NCBI GenBank assembly: GCA_037440525.1
Contig: JBBITW010000168.1
Location: 1 to 7,584 of the forward strand
Source of the DNA: JBBITW01 sp037440525
GTDB lineage: Bacteria > Desulfobacterota > BSN033 > UBA1163
Direction: 5' to 3'
Length of the DNA: 7,584 bases
In this document: positions 1 through 5,786 of the stretch, piece by piece
Layout of the letters: each line of letters opens with the position of its first letter
How positions within the stretch are numbered: the first letter of the stretch is position 1
Notes under the pieces: model-generated
Database searches by the model: none
What the model was told of the DNA's origin: nothing
The model's input: the letters and a program-made list of their open reading frames with translations, nothing else
Position numbers and translations under genes: made by a program

Positions 1-119
1 ATTGTGCCTCGCAGGAGGCAGATTTTGTCTTTGCCAAAAACCCTCTATACAACCAATTAAATAAGAATTGTATCCCATGTCAATATTTCAGTGGATTTGA
101 AGAAATAGTGGCAAGCTGA
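1..119 (+). CDS. HAD-family phosphatase, C-terminal fragment (MtnX / phosphoserine phosphatase-like)
   Basis: This is the last 38 codons of a gene entering from the left, read in the frame starting at base 3 and ending with TGA at 117-119. The visible peptide begins CASQEADFVFAK and continues with a polar stretch ending in FSGFEEIVAS. The pattern A-D-x-V-F-A-K, followed by a leucine, a short turn and an aromatic 'F..F.ei' tail, is typical of the C-terminus of HAD subfamily IB phosphatases such as MtnX (methionine-salvage phosphatase) and SerB-like proteins, where it follows the 'GDG.SD..AA' metal-binding loop. That loop and the catalytic DxD motif lie outside the window, so the substrate cannot be stated. 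The gene converges on purC, with 71 bases between the two stop codons. The family call rests on this tail alone; the reading frame itself is clear. Confidence 0.6.
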   Translation, partial: CASQEADFVFAKNPLYNQLNKNCIPCQYFSGFEEIVAS

Positions 120-190
120 AAAACAATAATGATATTTTTTAACCAGTAAATAATTTATCTTCATTCCTGAGGGCTGATATTTTCAATTTA

Positions 191-1090
191 TTATAAAAGA
201 AGCGGCCTTCCAATCAACCTCTCATATGCCTCAATATATTTTTCCCTTGTCTTTTGAATAACCTCTTCTGGCAATTGAGGGGCTGGAGGTGTCTTATTCC
301 ATTTTATTGAGACTAAATAATCTCTTAAAAACTGTTTATCAAAACTCTTTTGAGGGCCTCCAGGTCTGTATTCATCCTTAGGCCAGAATCTCGATGAATC
401 AGGTGTAAGGAGTTCATCGATCAAAAGAAGTTCCCCATCCTTAAGTCCAAATTCCATCTTTGTATCTGCGATAATTATTCCCCTTTCTTCTGCAAAATCC
501 CTTGCCATTTCATAAACAGTTAGAGAAATAGATTTTAATCGTTCAGCCATAACTTTTCCAACCATATTCGAAACCATCTCAAATGTTATATTCTCATCGT
601 GTAAACCAACTTCTGCCTTTGTTGCAGGGGTGAATATAGGTTGCTCTAATTTCGATGACTCAACCAATCCATTGGGAAGCTTTATCCCACATACCTCCCC
701 TTTTCTCTTATACTCCTCCCAGCCCGATCCTGAAAGATAACCCCTTACAACGCACTCAACAGGAATGGGTTCTGCCTTATGAACCAGCATTGAACGGTAT
801 TTAAGTATATCTTCATAGAACTCGCACTCTTTGGGAAAATCCTCCATTTCAGTTGAAATAAGATGATTGGGAATAATCTTCTCTGTAAGATTAAACCAGA
901 ACTTAGATAACTGTGTAAGGACTCTTCCCTTGTCAGGAATTGGAGCAGGCATAACCACATCAAAGGCAGAGATCCTATCAGTTGCAACAATCAGGAGCCT
1001 GTCTCCCAGATCATAGATATCCCTTACCTTTCCCCTTCCCTTCAATCTTAATGATTTTAGTTCTGTTATTGAAACAACATTGGATTGCAT
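191..1090 (-). CDS. purC: Phosphoribosylaminoimidazole-succinocarboxamide synthase (SAICAR synthetase)
   Basis: PurC joins aspartate to CAIR using ATP to make SAICAR, a middle step of cytosolic de novo purine synthesis. The 299-residue protein is complete and of the longer family form. Visible motifs: the N-terminal nucleotide-binding start KGRGKVRDIYDLG (about 17-29) followed by ATDRISAFDVV (36-46); the first family signature PIPVECVVRGYLSGSGW (108-124); the second signature IADTKMEFG (207-215); and LIDELLTPDSSRFWP (223-237), which closes the active site. The ATG at 1090-1088 is supported by AGGAG (complement of 1096-1100) only 5 bases upstream. The next gene upstream on the same strand, the ABC-class ATPase, ends 96 bases before it, so the two may be co-transcribed or purC may have its own promoter in that gap. 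No truncation or odd residue was seen. Confidence 0.97.
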   Translation of the reverse strand: MQSNVVSITELKSLRLKGRGKVRDIYDLGDRLLIVATDRISAFDVVMPAPIPDKGRVLTQLSKFWFNLTEKIIPNHLISTEMEDFPKECEFYEDILKYRSMLVHKAEPIPVECVVRGYLSGSGWEEYKRKGEVCGIKLPNGLVESSKLEQPIFTPATKAEVGLHDENITFEMVSNMVGKVMAERLKSISLTVYEMARDFAEERGIIIADTKMEFGLKDGELLLIDELLTPDSSRFWPKDEYRPGGPQKSFDKQFLRDYLVSIKWNKTPPAPQLPEEVIQKTREKYIEAYERLIGRPLLL

Positions 1091-1186
1091 ATGGACTCCT
1101 AAATATTGGAATTTTAGAATCCAAAATAATTGGATGCTCGAAGCGTATTTTAAAATCGATATCTTATTCTGCTACCCATTTCTATC
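1091..1186 (-). promoter_or_regulatory. purC leader with overlapping inverted repeats
   Basis: This 96-base gap between the ABC-ATPase stop and the purC start holds three copies of a TTGGA/TCCAA unit. ATCCAA at 1119-1124 pairs perfectly with TTGGAT at 1130-1135 (6 bp, 5-base loop). The same TCCAA (1120-1124) can instead pair with TTGGA at 1106-1110 (5 bp, 9-base loop). Read on the minus strand, the two hairpins share one arm and are mutually exclusive; the second sits just ahead of the purC ribosome-binding site. A -10-like TAAAAT lies at the complement of 1147-1152, but its -35 partner is poor. The pairing is seen directly; a regulatory role is only inferred. No purine riboswitch core was recognised. 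Confidence 0.3.
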
Positions 1187-2893
1187 TCATCTAATCCTAA
1201 GGGTCCTCATCCGATTTATAGCCCCTGCCACTTCATAAATCCGTGGCATAGCCAGATTGCCTACCTTATAGGGTAGAAGGATATCAAAACCTTTATCACG
1301 AATATCCTCCATAACCTTTGCTAAACCATCTCTTAAGTTTAAACCCTTATCCATATAATTTTCACTATAATAATGAACTATGAATCCAATGGCACGGGTC
1401 TGACTTGGATCTACAAGTTGCTCCAGATAGGAAAGATCTATTGTTGTTGAACCATAAAGGATTGTCTTTGTTCCCTTTACATCAATCTTCACATTCCTTC
1501 GTCCCCGACTCGAATCAAAACTATGCCTAAGTGGGACACGGCTGTTGATGTTTCCAAACCCCGCTCCTCCCTCGTTTTTCCTCTTACTTGCATGTCTTGA
1601 GGCAATCTCTTTTGCCTTATTCGTAACACATATGGGTTGATAATTATCCATCATAATTACTGTATCAGCAACATCAAAATAATCTCCTGAACCTCCCATG
1701 ACAAGTATCGTTGATACGCCAAGATCATTATAAACCTGCCTGACCTTATCTACAAAGGGTGTTATCGGCTCCTTATCCTTCGCTACAAGCTCCTGCATTC
1801 TCTCATCCCTTAGCATAAAATTCGTGGCTGAGGTATCCTCATCAATAAGGAGAAGCCTTGCACCCATCTCAAGTGCCTCAATGATATTGGCGGCCTGGGA
1901 AGTTGAGCCACTTGCATTTTCCGTTGAGAATCTCACCGTATCCTTTCCCTGGGGAAGATTGTTTATGAATGGACTTATATCCACCTTCTCAATACTTCTT
2001 CCATCCTCCGCCCTAATCTTAACTGCAGAGGGAATGGTCACTACATATTCCCTACCATCTCCCGGAATATGAGGATAGACTCCTCGTTCAATAGCCTTCA
2101 GCAAGGTTGTCTTTCCGTGGAATCCCCCTCCAACTATGAGAGTAATACCTCTGGGAATCCCCATTCCCTTTATACTCCCTCTATTGGGGAGAATAATCTC
2201 CACCTCTAATTCTTGGGGATAGTAAAAAGGGGTAACACCCTCTATTAATGGACGGTCATCAACTCCACTTCGCCGTGGAAGTATGGACATATCACCTATA
2301 AACGAAACCAATCCTTTATCTTCCAATTGCTTAAGTATAGCCTCATAGTCTTCTGCTACCTCAACATGGAGCTTCACATCATGTGGGTCATAATGTGTAT
2401 AGAATAGAGAATGTTCCACCATAAGAGGGATCTCATCGAGGAGAATAGAAATGGCTTCATTCCCAAGTATTCTTCTACCCTCAGCAGGCAAGCCAACAGT
2501 AAACCTTATCTCTACACCCTGACCATCTATAACCACTGAACTTCTCTCTATGATCTCTTGACCTCCAGAATCAATATTTATTAGACCACTTCTCCCAGTG
2601 CCTCGATGTCTTTTCCCAAATCTCTTCTTAAGATTTTCAAATCGTCTCGCTATAAAATCCTGAAAGGCGATTCTTTTTATTGGGCGGTCATAGAGATCTC
2701 TGGGGAATCCTGTCCATGAAAGCGAAACATTTGCCCTCAGACGTGATGGAGAAGCAAATGGGTCTCCCTGGACATGATCAATATGGAGAATGAAACGTCC
2801 GTAATCGAAGCTTCCTTCGATATCCTTATAAGCAGTATATCCCTTTCCATCAATCCTTAATAAGATATTTCTCAATTCCTCTTTTGTTGCCAT
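1187..2893 (-). CDS. Stand-alone ABC-class ATPase of unknown function (COG3044 / PF09818 type)
   Basis: This is a 568-residue soluble protein with one ABC-type nucleotide-binding fold and no membrane segment, so it is not an ordinary transporter subunit. The N-terminal region (about 1-240) has the family-typical opening DGKGYTAYK (15-23) and HVQGDPFASPSR (40-51). The ATPase core follows: Walker A GGGFHGKTT (255-263), a signature-like ASGSTSQAA (327-335) in place of LSGGQ, Walker B LLLIDEDTSATNFM (347-360) and STILVMGGSGDYFDVAD (394-410). Residues 430-465 are rich in Arg, Lys, Ser and Gly and look flexible and basic, as in a nucleic-acid-binding segment. From memory, the trypanosome RNA-editing factor MRB1590 has a related fold with an RNA-binding pore; the bacterial role is unknown. 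The start ATG at 2893 is preceded by GAAGGA very close (3 bases). The gene lies 161 bases after the DUF1684 gene and 96 before purC, so any operon link is uncertain. Confidence 0.92.
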   Translation of the reverse strand: MATKEELRNILLRIDGKGYTAYKDIEGSFDYGRFILHIDHVQGDPFASPSRLRANVSLSWTGFPRDLYDRPIKRIAFQDFIARRFENLKKRFGKRHRGTGRSGLINIDSGGQEIIERSSVVIDGQGVEIRFTVGLPAEGRRILGNEAISILLDEIPLMVEHSLFYTHYDPHDVKLHVEVAEDYEAILKQLEDKGLVSFIGDMSILPRRSGVDDRPLIEGVTPFYYPQELEVEIILPNRGSIKGMGIPRGITLIVGGGFHGKTTLLKAIERGVYPHIPGDGREYVVTIPSAVKIRAEDGRSIEKVDISPFINNLPQGKDTVRFSTENASGSTSQAANIIEALEMGARLLLIDEDTSATNFMLRDERMQELVAKDKEPITPFVDKVRQVYNDLGVSTILVMGGSGDYFDVADTVIMMDNYQPICVTNKAKEIASRHASKRKNEGGAGFGNINSRVPLRHSFDSSRGRRNVKIDVKGTKTILYGSTTIDLSYLEQLVDPSQTRAIGFIVHYYSENYMDKGLNLRDGLAKVMEDIRDKGFDILLPYKVGNLAMPRIYEVAGAINRMRTLRIR

Positions 2894-3054
2894 ATCCTTC
2901 TTCCGAACTGATTTAGGAAATTATTACTCCGAGCAATTAAATCTTTATAATTTTCCCCCTCACACTCTCCCCAATGAGGCTGTGTCGCAATGAGGTATAT
3001 GCTATGTTTGTCATTCCAATCGAAACACGGCTTTCAGAATATGAATTGTCCGTA
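2894..3054. repeat. Intergenic spacer with repeat-like, partly self-complementary sequence
   Basis: The 161-base spacer between the DUF1684 stop and the ABC-ATPase start carries a direct repeat CAATGAGG at 2972-2979 and 2988-2995. It also has an interrupted inverted repeat: GTGT 2982-2985 with ACAC 3025-3028 as outer arms, and AATGA 2989-2993 with TCATT 3011-3015 as inner arms. The wording (CGCAATGA, TGTCATTCC) resembles the short dispersed intergenic repeats with a GTCATTGCGA end that I recall from many bacterial genomes, here degraded. I see no coding frame and no GC-rich terminator. A repeat identity needs other copies in the genome, which cannot be seen here. Confidence 0.35.
2944..2974 (-). 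promoter_or_regulatory. Possible promoter for the ABC-class ATPase gene
   Basis: On the minus strand a -10-like TATAAA (complement of 2944-2949) lies 50 bases before the ATG, with TTGGGG (complement of 2969-2974) 19 bases further up as a poor -35. The -10 matches the sigma-70 consensus at five of six positions, but the spacing is long and the -35 weak. The 161-base gap after the upstream gene makes an independent promoter plausible. In an AT-rich genome such matches arise often by chance. Confidence 0.22.
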
Positions 3055-3681
3055 TTAATTCCTTTCACCTGCTCGAATCTCTATATCGAGAATATTTTCT
3101 TTTGGTGGGAGCACACAGATAAACTTATCATTATATGCACATGAAGGATTGTAGGCCATATTGAAATCCAATATCATCTCATAACCAGGAAGAATCTCCG
3201 CATCAATATATCTACCACCATCATATGTTCCATTCCCATTTGTCCTGTCCTTAAAAGGAATAAAAAGATAATCACTCAGTATGGATTTATAGATTTCGAG
3301 AGAATACTTCTTTCCATCCATGGAAAAATAAAATTTCCCGTAACGAATATATCGCTTCTTTGTTCCCTTATTCGTTAAAAAGGTGGCATAATAATCCGGA
3401 TTATTTATATTTAAGACGAAACGCTCAATCTTGCCTGAAAAGATGTATTTTGGATCAAATTTAAAATATCTAAGCCCTCTGAAGCTCTTTTTCTGTTGGG
3501 GGGTTAAGGGAGATCTCTGATGGTTCTTAAAAAAGTCATCCCTCTCTTTTCTCCATTCCAATACATGGTTTTCCTGATTGGATATAAGGCCACTATCTCT
3601 TTCCACAGCTACTGAAATGTCTTGGCCCAATAACAAAATAACAATTATTATGATAATTATTGATATTCGCTTATTCATCAT
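3055..3681 (-). CDS. Exported DUF1684-family protein
   Basis: A 208-residue protein of a conserved family with no assigned biochemical role. An N-terminal signal peptide is evident: MMNKR, then an isoleucine-rich hydrophobic run (about 6-19) and SVA (23-25) as a likely signal-peptidase-I site; there is no lipobox cysteine, so it is probably periplasmic or secreted. The mature part shows the family landmarks: LEWRKERDDFF (41-51), SPLT (57-60), GLRYFKFDP (69-77), a central beta-rich stretch, FKDRTNGNGTYDGGRY (143-158), DFNMAYNPSCAYN (172-184), PPKENIL (192-198) and a terminal AGE (204-206). Its ATG at 3681 overlaps the mobB TGA as ATGATGA, with only a weak GATGG ahead of it, which suggests translational coupling to mobB. 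A second in-frame ATG follows at once (3678). Apart from its position, nothing shows what it binds or does. Confidence 0.85.
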   Translation of the reverse strand: MMNKRISIIIIIIVILLLGQDISVAVERDSGLISNQENHVLEWRKERDDFFKNHQRSPLTPQQKKSFRGLRYFKFDPKYIFSGKIERFVLNINNPDYYATFLTNKGTKKRYIRYGKFYFSMDGKKYSLEIYKSILSDYLFIPFKDRTNGNGTYDGGRYIDAEILPGYEMILDFNMAYNPSCAYNDKFICVLPPKENILDIEIRAGERN

Positions 3682-4334
3682 CCATCAGAATTATCAATTC
3701 TGATTTCAATCCTTTTTGGATTTTCACATCCTTTGAGAGAACTTATCATACCTCTGATCGACCTCGAAAGGAAATCCTTAATGAATGGTTTGAGAGAAAT
3801 CTCTTTCCCATCTATCTTCAGTATCATATCCTCCTTGTCCTTTGATTTGAGAAACCTCTCTTCAATAAAACTAACAAGGCCATTAATATCCGAAAGATCA
3901 AATTGAGGGATATCTATATTAAAATCCTTATCAGTAACAATTGCAATCAGATTGTCTTCCTTCCCGCAGAGAAGCTCATCATGCTTCTCCCTTCTGAATA
4001 TCTCTATCTTTGGCTGAACGTCTCTCTTATATCCCTCTGAAATTATGATATCCACATCCTGAATAAATCTTTCTCTTATTTCCTCAAGTTTTAAATCCTC
4101 TTCTACATCTCTAATGAGAGCAACCTTTTGAGAAGAGGATATTACAACAGTATGAGCCCCTGCCTTTTTGTGTCTCCAGCTATCCTTTCCTTCACGATCA
4201 ACCTCGAATCCATGGGTATCGTGTTTTACAGTAGCAACTCTATATCCCCTGCGAACCATTTCAGGGACAAGTCTCTCAATCAATGTTGTCTTCCCACTAT
4301 CCGACTTTCCAACAATAGATATGATTGGTATCAT
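3678..4334 (-). CDS. mobB: Molybdopterin-guanine dinucleotide biosynthesis adapter protein MobB, with C-terminal extension
   Basis: MobB is a cytosolic P-loop GTP-binding protein that assists MobA in turning molybdopterin into the guanine dinucleotide form of the cofactor. The 218-residue sequence has Walker A GKSDSGKTT (9-17), the family block VKHD (36-39) with FEVDREGKDSWRHKKAGA (43-60), and the Walker B-like DVDIIISEGYKRD (93-105). The NTP-binding part ends near residue 160, close to the size of the E. coli protein (about 175). Residues 170-212 form an extra segment with KIDGKEISLKPF (173-184) and IRGMISSLKG (193-202), a pattern I recall from MobB of anaerobic bacteria. The start is well supported by GAGGAAGG (complement of 4343-4350), 8 bases upstream. 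It lies 31 bases after moeA and overlaps the DUF1684 gene by 4 bases. mobA is not in the window. Confidence 0.94.
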   Translation of the reverse strand: MIPIISIVGKSDSGKTTLIERLVPEMVRRGYRVATVKHDTHGFEVDREGKDSWRHKKAGAHTVVISSSQKVALIRDVEEDLKLEEIRERFIQDVDIIISEGYKRDVQPKIEIFRREKHDELLCGKEDNLIAIVTDKDFNIDIPQFDLSDINGLVSFIEERFLKSKDKEDMILKIDGKEISLKPFIKDFLSRSIRGMISSLKGCENPKRIEIRIDNSDG

Positions 4335-4365
4335 TTCCCAAACCTTCCTCTTTGAATTTATCTTA

Positions 4366-5580
4366 TCAGAAATTTCTTTCTAATAATTGGACTTTTACTT
4401 TCTCTCCCTGTCTTACCAATTCTTTATCTTCTGGTATTATGATTAAACCATTCGCCCTTACCATTGATCTCAGTATCCCTGAACCCTGAGATCCTGTCGT
4501 TCTAACAAAATAATTTCCACCTTCGAATGACAAAATACCACGAATGAAATGGCGCCTACCTGGTTCCTTCTTGATATCCTCACTGAGAATTGCCTCTATC
4601 AGTGGTCTAAAAATCTGTCTGTGACCCATCATCTTCAGAAGCGTCGGCCTTACGAATTGTTCAAATGAGACCATGGAGGAGACAGGATTCCCAGGAAGAC
4701 CAAATACAGGTTTATCATTGAGCATGCCAAAGGTCAATGGACTTCCCGGTCTCATCGCAACTCTCCAGAAAACCATCTCCATACCGAGCTCTATAAGTGC
4801 ATCTTTAACAAAATCATAATCACCTACAGAAACCCCGGCAGAAGAGAGGATCACATCAGCCCTGAGACCCTGATGAAGTTTAGCCATAATCTCATCTTTT
4901 CGATCTTTAACAATACCCAATTGAATGGCAATTGCACCACAATCCCTGACCTGTGCAGTCAATGTATAGGAATTGCCCGAAATGATTTTACCTTCATCCA
5001 GCCTTTCATCTATATCAACAAGCTCTTCCCCCGTGCAGAGGACAGAAACCAATGGTCTCTGATAGACATTGACAAATGAGCGACCCATTGAGGCAAGCAT
5101 ACCAACCTCTTGAGGCCTGATTAAATCACCTCTTGAAATCACTCGATCACCTTTTTTTACATCCTCTCCTGCCCTCCTTATATATTGTCCCCTGTGTGAG
5201 GATTTTAGAATAAAAACGAATCTATCCTCCTGCCTGGTGTCTTCAACAGGGATTATTGTATCAGCTTGATTTGGAATTTTTGCACCTGTCATTATCCTTA
5301 TGGCCTGCCCTTTTTCAAGGATTCTCTTTGATATAAAACCTGCAGGTAAATCCTCAACAACTTCCAATTTTATAGGACTTTGTGGTGTTGCATTTTTAAC
5401 ATCTTCCCATTTCACTGCATATCCATCCATCCCTGAATTGTCAAATGGAGGAATATCCCTCGGCGCAAAGATATCCTCTCCTATTACCCTTCCCATAGTA
5501 TCAAGGATGGAAACCTTCTCAAGTCCTAAGGGTTTAATCTTAGAAAGAATCCTATCCAGTGCTTCGTCCACAGTTATCAT
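4366..5580 (-). CDS. moeA: Molybdopterin molybdenumtransferase MoeA
   Basis: MoeA inserts molybdate (or tungstate in some relatives) into adenylylated molybdopterin to give active cofactor in the cytosol. The 404-residue length is typical. Visible blocks: PPFDNSGMDGYA (44-55), including the conserved Asp of MDGYA; MTGAKIPNQADTIIPVED (97-114); LIRPQEVGMLASMG (153-166); the MogA-like domain with LCTGEELV (181-188) and ILSSAGVSVGDYDF (244-257), its molybdopterin-binding loop; MRPGSPLTFG (276-285); and GLPGNPVSS (294-302). The C-terminal beta domain follows (about 325-404). Two small departures: many relatives have GGVSVG and PGKP where this has AGVSVG and PGSP; I cannot say whether this matters. 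The ATG at 5580 has a modest GGGAT upstream. It is the first gene of the moeA-mobB-DUF1684 unit and is transcribed away from the phosphatidyltransferase gene. Confidence 0.96.
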   Translation of the reverse strand: MITVDEALDRILSKIKPLGLEKVSILDTMGRVIGEDIFAPRDIPPFDNSGMDGYAVKWEDVKNATPQSPIKLEVVEDLPAGFISKRILEKGQAIRIMTGAKIPNQADTIIPVEDTRQEDRFVFILKSSHRGQYIRRAGEDVKKGDRVISRGDLIRPQEVGMLASMGRSFVNVYQRPLVSVLCTGEELVDIDERLDEGKIISGNSYTLTAQVRDCGAIAIQLGIVKDRKDEIMAKLHQGLRADVILSSAGVSVGDYDFVKDALIELGMEMVFWRVAMRPGSPLTFGMLNDKPVFGLPGNPVSSMVSFEQFVRPTLLKMMGHRQIFRPLIEAILSEDIKKEPGRRHFIRGILSFEGGNYFVRTTGSQGSGILRSMVRANGLIIIPEDKELVRQGEKVKVQLLERNF

Positions 5581-5599
5581 GATTCATCCCAACCCATTT

Positions 5600-5628
5600 A
5601 AATTCTTAAATCATGAACCCAAGAATTT
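5600..5628. promoter_or_regulatory. Perfect 8-bp inverted repeat upstream of moeA (possible operator)
   Basis: AAATTCTT at 5600-5607 and AAGAATTT at 5621-5628 are exact reverse complements with 13 bases between. The arm centres are 21 bp apart, about two helical turns, as expected for a dimeric repressor binding one face of DNA; the same sequence could also fold as a hairpin in the leader RNA. It lies 20-48 bases before the moeA start and overlaps the best promoter-like match, TTGAAA (complement of 5626-5631) with AAGAAT (complement of 5602-5607) at 18-bp spacing. The symmetry is seen; the function is inferred, and AT-rich arms of this length can arise by chance. Confidence 0.35.
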
Positions 5629-5679
5629 CAACTATTTTCATCTAAATTGAGCGATTCAAGATTGTCAGATTGCCACGTC

Positions 5680-5698
5680 CCCCGCATCAAGTGCGGGG
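5680..5698. repeat. GC-rich perfect hairpin in the divergent spacer, dispersed-repeat-like
   Basis: CCCCGCA (5680-5686) and TGCGGGG (5692-5698) form a perfect 7-bp stem with loop TCAAG. It stands out from its AT-rich surroundings. Short outer arms CAGA (5666-5669) and TCTG (5706-5709) flank it. The left flank GATTGCCACGTC resembles the end of a common class of short dispersed intergenic repeats I recall from other bacterial genomes. It lies upstream of genes on both sides and has no T-run, so it is not a terminator for any gene here. Confidence 0.5.
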
Positions 5699-5720
5699 TC
5701 CTCAGTCTGGAAAAGACTAT

Positions 5721-5748
5721 TTGACTTTTCCTGTAAAAATGTTATCTT
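5721..5748 (+). promoter_or_regulatory. Possible sigma-70 promoter for the phosphatidyltransferase gene
   Basis: TTGACT (5721-5726, five of six matches to the -35 consensus) is followed after 16 bases by TATCTT (5743-5748, four of six to the -10). This places a start of transcription near 5755 and leaves a leader of about 32 bases. The position, in a divergent spacer ahead of a gene with no upstream same-strand neighbour, makes a promoter expected here. The exact boxes are a judgement by eye. Confidence 0.4.
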
Positions 5749-5761
5749 CATTGCCAAAATC

Positions 5762-5775
5762 ATCCTTATGAGGAT
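5762..5775 (+). promoter_or_regulatory. Small hairpin holding the likely ribosome-binding site
   Basis: ATCCT (5762-5766) pairs with AGGAT (5771-5775) around a four-base TATG loop. The right arm contains the only Shine-Dalgarno-like sequence (GAGGA, 5770-5774) ahead of the ATG at 5787, at a long 12-base spacing. If it forms, it would partly mask the site. A 5-bp stem is weak, so this is tentative. Confidence 0.25.
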
Positions 5776-5786
5776 AATAGATTCAA

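Noticed and set aside
120..190. Intrinsic terminator between the HAD-phosphatase fragment and purC
   Set aside because: There is a T6 run at 133-138 but no stable hairpin before it on the plus strand, and none on the minus strand after the purC stop.
745..990. 81-residue frame inside purC on the same strand
   Set aside because: It is an out-of-frame shadow of purC, whose signatures are all in the 299-residue frame; its peptide has no recognisable domain.
982..1194. 70-residue plus-strand frame covering the purC start and leader
   Set aside because: It overlaps the conserved N-terminus of purC antisense, and I see no ribosome-binding site or family resemblance.
1824..2072. 82-residue plus-strand frame opposite the ABC-class ATPase
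   Set aside because: It lies opposite the Walker A to Walker B region of a strongly conserved gene and matches nothing I know. The same applies to the plus-strand frames at 3660-3845, 4128-4383, 4873-5079, 5300-5650 and 6989-7216.
1187..2893. ABC transporter ATP-binding subunit
   Set aside because: No permease gene is adjacent, the signature motif differs, and the long N-terminal region matches the stand-alone ABC-class ATPase family.
5581..5786. Molybdenum-cofactor riboswitch or ModE-type site upstream of moeA
   Set aside because: The spacer is short and AT-rich apart from one small GC hairpin. I could not recognise the multi-stem Moco RNA architecture or a ModE-like palindrome.
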